Positions 6,022 to 7,971 of a DNA stretch of 7,971 nucleotides are shown here, in pieces. Every line of letters starts with the position of its first letter. The stretch's first letter is position 1. The stretch is from positions 1-7,971 of the forward strand of contig DATLFQ010000129.1 of assembly GCA_035540915.1 (NCBI GenBank), given 5' to 3'. The translations under genes were made by a program, and so were the position numbers. The notes under the pieces were generated by a model that saw nothing but the letters and a program-made list of their open reading frames with translations, ran no database searches and was not told where the DNA came from. The stretch comes from DATLFQ01 sp035540915. GTDB lineage: Bacteria > Actinomycetota > Acidimicrobiia > Acidimicrobiales > GCA-2861595.

Positions 6022-6260
6022 GTCTTCTCCACTTCGGTAGTCCGGCCGCCTGCAGCGCAGGCCCGGTGACGTTGCTCGCTGCCGTCGCCGGCAGGTCGCC
6101 TTTTCGGTGGGACGCACATCGGGAGCGTCACTCAGCACGGTGATCGCCGCGCCGGGCGGGAGCGATACCATCAGCGGCCAGATCTTTCGGCCTGGCCCCC
6201 CGGCCCGTCGGGTGCACCGCCTGGGCTCAACGATCGCCGACATCTGCCGATGTTCCTGCC
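6022..6260. other. Divergent spacer between repeat protein and sigma factor genes (239 bp)
   Basis: I see no gene here. Two small hairpins lie on the repeat-protein side: 6048-6053 with 6057-6062 (GCCTGC/GCAGGC, 3-nt loop) and 6079-6084 with 6089-6094 (CTGCCG/CGGCAG, 4-nt loop). Both would lie in or near its 5' leader. For the sigma factor, TACCAT at 6166-6171 resembles a -10 box but lacks a -35. CTCAAC (6226-6231), then 16 nt, then CGATGTT (6248-6254) just before the ATG, has the spacing of an ECF promoter, but the -10 match is weak. Confidence 0.5.
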
Positions 6261-6842
6261 ATGAAGCCGGCTCGTCGCCGCACGCCCCGGATCGGCGAGC
6301 CCTTCGCCGCCGCTCTCGCCGCCGCCCAGGGCGGCGACGGTCGATCCTTCGAGCAGCTCTACCGGGCGCTGGCTCCTGCGGTCGCCGGCTACCTCCGCCT
6401 GCAGGGCGCCAGCGATCCCGACGACCTCACCAACGAGGTCTTCCTCAACGTGTACACGTCGATCCGGACCTTCACCGGCGACGAGGAGCGCTTCAGCTCC
6501 TGGGTCTTCACCATCGCCCATCGCCGGCTCACCGACGACCGACGGCGCCGGGGGCGCCGCCCCCTGACGGCCGACATCCGGGCCGTGGAGGAGGCCGCGC
6601 CGCCGACCGGCGACGCCGAGAAGGAGGCGCTTCGCCAGCTGGCCACCGATGAGGTCCGCACGCTCGCCGACGCCCTGGCCCCCGACCAGCGCGACGTGAT
6701 CCTGCTGCGGATGGTGGGCGGGCTGACGGTGGACGAGGTGGCCGCGGCCCTCGGCAAGTCGCCCACCGCCGTCAAGGCCCTCCAGCGGCGGGCGGTCGGC
6801 GCGCTCCGGCGACGTTTCGAGGCCGAGGAGGTGTCGCGATGA
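6261..6842 (+). CDS. RNA polymerase sigma factor, sigma-70 family, ECF type
   Basis: A 193-aa protein containing only regions 2 and 4, as in ECF (group 4) sigma factors. Region 2 spans about 29-98: FEQLYRALAPAVAGYL, then DPDDLTNEVFLNVY (52-65, core-polymerase contact), then SSWVFTIAHRRLTDDRRRR (79-97, -10 recognition). Region 4 spans about 134-186, with the helix-turn-helix LTVDEVAAALGKSPTAVKAL at 155-174 (-35 recognition). It should direct polymerase to a small regulon in response to an unknown signal. The ATG at 6261 has no SD, so translation may be leaderless. The stop overlaps the next ATG (ATGA at 6839-6842), the usual coupling of a sigma factor to its regulator. The ECF subgroup cannot be set by eye. 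Confidence 0.92.
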   Translation: MKPARRRTPRIGEPFAAALAAAQGGDGRSFEQLYRALAPAVAGYLRLQGASDPDDLTNEVFLNVYTSIRTFTGDEERFSSWVFTIAHRRLTDDRRRRGRRPLTADIRAVEEAAPPTGDAEKEALRQLATDEVRTLADALAPDQRDVILLRMVGGLTVDEVAAALGKSPTAVKALQRRAVGALRRRFEAEEVSR

Positions 6843-7804
6843 GCCGGTTCGACGATGACGGGAACGACGTGGAAGCGACCGAGGATCTTCTGAGCGACGA
6901 GGCCATCGAGGCGTTCCTGACCGGCCGGCCCGACCCGGCCTGGGAGCAGCACGCCGGCCTGGTGGCAGCCGACCGGGAGGTGGCTGCGGCAGTCGGCGGG
7001 CCGGCTCCCGCCATGGGCCCGCAGCTAGCCCGTCTTCTGGCCGGCTCGGGCGAGCCGGCCCGTCGCCTCACCGTGGTGCCCGGGACGCCCACCGGTCCGG
7101 CTGTGGTCGTCCGACGCCCGGCGCAGGACCGGTCCTCCGGACGGCACCGCCGTGCGGTCGCAATGGTGGTCGGCGGACTGGCTGCAGCCGCCTCGGCCCT
7201 TCCGGTGGCGGCGGCCGCCCAGGTGCTCCCCGGGCCCGTCCACGGCGCGGTCGTGCGGGTCCTCGAGACCGTCACCCCGTTCGACTTCCCCGAGCGCCCG
7301 GTTTCCGTCCCCGGGCCCGCCCCGGTCGCGCCCCCGGCGGGCCGGGGCGACGGGCCCGCTGCCGGCTCCGGGCCGGGGACAGCCGACGGCCTTCCTTCGG
7401 CGAGGCCGCCCGCCCCGGTGGCGCCGCCGGCATTCGACACCGCGCCCGTTCCCGGGCGCAGATCAGTCCCGTCGGCCGCGGTGCCGGCCTCGATTCCCTC
7501 GCCGGCAACGCCCGCAGGTCCTCGACCGGCTGGCGGAGCCGGCGCGCCAGCCGCGCCGGCCGACCGGGGCGCAGGCCCGCACGCCGGGGCGCCGGCTCGC
7601 GATGGTCCGGCGACGGGTGCCCCGGCGCCGGCCGCCGGACCTCCGGCGACGGCCGGCCAACCCCTTACGCCGCCAGCCGCGGGGGCGGGCGCGCGGCCCG
7701 CCGCCGCGCCGGCTCCGGCCCCGGCTCCGACTGCCCTCGTCTCGACCGCGCCCGCGCGACCGGCCAGCGGCGCGGACGTGGCCCGCTCGGCGCCCGTCAC
7801 CTAG
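6839..7804 (+). CDS. Candidate membrane-bound anti-sigma factor with long Pro/Ala-rich tail
   Basis: A 321-aa protein. Translational coupling to the sigma factor (ATGA) and a single membrane segment suggest it is the cognate regulator; no zinc-binding HxxxCxxC motif of ZAS anti-sigma factors is present, so the family is unproven. The acidic cytoplasmic N-terminus (1-104) contains LSDEAIEAFLTGRP (18-31), plausibly the sigma-binding helix. A membrane helix lies at about 105-128 after RHRR. Immediately outside comes VLPGPVHGAV (129-138) and TVTPFDFPER (144-153), shared with the divergent protein at 5308-6021. The remaining about 165 residues are Pro/Ala/Gly-rich low complexity, probably disordered or wall-spanning. 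An N-in topology follows from the RHRR before the helix. Alternatives are an accessory or surface protein translationally coupled to the sigma factor. Confidence 0.7.
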   Translation: MSRFDDDGNDVEATEDLLSDEAIEAFLTGRPDPAWEQHAGLVAADREVAAAVGGPAPAMGPQLARLLAGSGEPARRLTVVPGTPTGPAVVVRRPAQDRSSGRHRRAVAMVVGGLAAAASALPVAAAAQVLPGPVHGAVVRVLETVTPFDFPERPVSVPGPAPVAPPAGRGDGPAAGSGPGTADGLPSARPPAPVAPPAFDTAPVPGRRSVPSAAVPASIPSPATPAGPRPAGGAGAPAAPADRGAGPHAGAPARDGPATGAPAPAAGPPATAGQPLTPPAAGAGARPAAAPAPAPAPTALVSTAPARPASGADVARSAPVT

Positions 7805-7808
7805 GTCG

Positions 7809-7829
7809 CGCGGCGGTCGCGCCGCCGCG
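7809..7829 (+). terminator. 8-bp GC hairpin just after the candidate anti-sigma gene
   Basis: CGCGGCGG (7809-7816) pairs with CCGCCGCG (7822-7829) across a 5-nt loop, starting 4 nt after the TAG at 7802-7804. There is no T-tract. Its place directly behind the stop suggests the end of the sigma/anti-sigma unit. Confidence 0.5.
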
Positions 7830-7898
7830 AGGGTGTCGGCTACGGCCCAGGGCCGGGGGCCGCTCAAGTTCCGAGGGTCGCCCGCCGATACCTGCACC

Positions 7899-7971
7899 AT
7901 GGTCTCCACCCGGACGGGCCGCAGCGGCACCGGCGCGCCCTCCCGGCGCGTGGCCGGCGAACGTGGAGCAC
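7899..7971 (+). CDS. Possible start of an unidentified gene (cut by window edge)
   Basis: The ATG at 7899-7901 opens a frame that runs 24 codons to the edge (MVSTRTGRSGTGAPSRRVAG onward). Most third codon positions are G or C, as in the real genes here. It is basic and Ser/Gly-rich, like many flexible N-termini, and gives no family clue. No SD or convincing -10 box is seen; GATACC ends 6 nt upstream but does not match TAnnnT. It may be a real gene or a chance frame. Confidence 0.35.
   Translation, partial: MVSTRTGRSGTGAPSRRVAGERGA

Noticed and set aside
6166..6171. TACCAT as a -10 box for the sigma factor.
   Set aside because: No -35 hexamer is found 16-19 nt upstream (the nearest, GTGATC, is 20 nt away), and the leader would be about 90 nt without an SD. 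Kept only as a note in the spacer entry.
6022..6243. Upstream extension of the repeat protein to an ATG at 6243.
   Set aside because: The added 74 residues are Arg/Pro-rich with no recognisable sequence, and the ATG at 6021 has an SD and begins a typical hydrophobic N-terminus.
7316..7800. The Pro/Ala-rich tail considered as non-coding or a repeat array.
   Set aside because: The frame stays open with Pro/Ala codons to a stop directly followed by a hairpin, and no regular period is visible, so it is read as a low-complexity protein tail.
7463..7930. A minus-strand frame of 155 codons at the right edge.
   Set aside because: It overlaps the tail of the candidate anti-sigma gene and its terminator, is Arg/Gly-rich with no motif, and looks like a shadow.

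Overview
This 8 kb window is very GC-rich, with G/C at almost every third codon position. It has GTG starts, few or no Shine-Dalgarno (SD) sites at several genes, and actinobacterial-type -10 boxes placed 7 nt before start codons. The gene content (alpha-glucan phosphorylase with an N-terminal DUF3417 region, a two-domain cupredoxin lipoprotein, an MmcQ/YjbR protein, and a sigma factor followed by a membrane protein with a Pro/Ala tail) fits an Actinomycetota chromosome, possibly Acidimicrobiia-like. The class assignment is inference. I see no insertion sequence, phage gene, tRNA, rRNA or CRISPR.

Left block (1-1856, all minus strand): a cupredoxin lipoprotein gene (636-1856) leads to a VOC/glyoxalase-fold gene (200-576) and a partial MmcQ/YjbR gene cut by the left edge (1-150). 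The VOC gene carries a one-base frameshift near 337-339; both halves are otherwise well conserved. Each intergenic gap on this strand holds a perfect or near-perfect hairpin. The one at 582-623 pairs most of the VOC ribosome binding site.

Divergent spacer (1857-2147): two back-to-back promoters can be read, each with a TACCGT -10 box and an 18-nt spacer. One serves the lipoprotein. The other ends exactly 7 nt before the GTG of the phosphorylase and predicts a leaderless mRNA.

Centre (2148-5218, plus strand): a full-length GT35 alpha-glucan phosphorylase (843 aa, PLP lysine K599) is followed 56 bp later by a 160-aa four-helix membrane protein of unknown function with an extracytoplasmic Cys-His-His motif. 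A GC-rich 11-bp hairpin (5257-5292) closes this unit and also lies beyond the end of the convergent gene.

Right block (5308-7804): an ECF-type sigma-70 factor (6261-6842) overlaps by ATGA a 321-aa single-pass membrane protein, a candidate anti-sigma factor. Divergent to them is a 237-aa protein with three 30-residue tandem repeats. It shares with the candidate anti-sigma factor a membrane segment followed by the same LPxPV...TPFxFP module, but lacks the N-terminal cytoplasmic part. This three-gene arrangement is the most interesting system in the window. A possible new plus-strand gene begins at 7899 and runs off the right edge.
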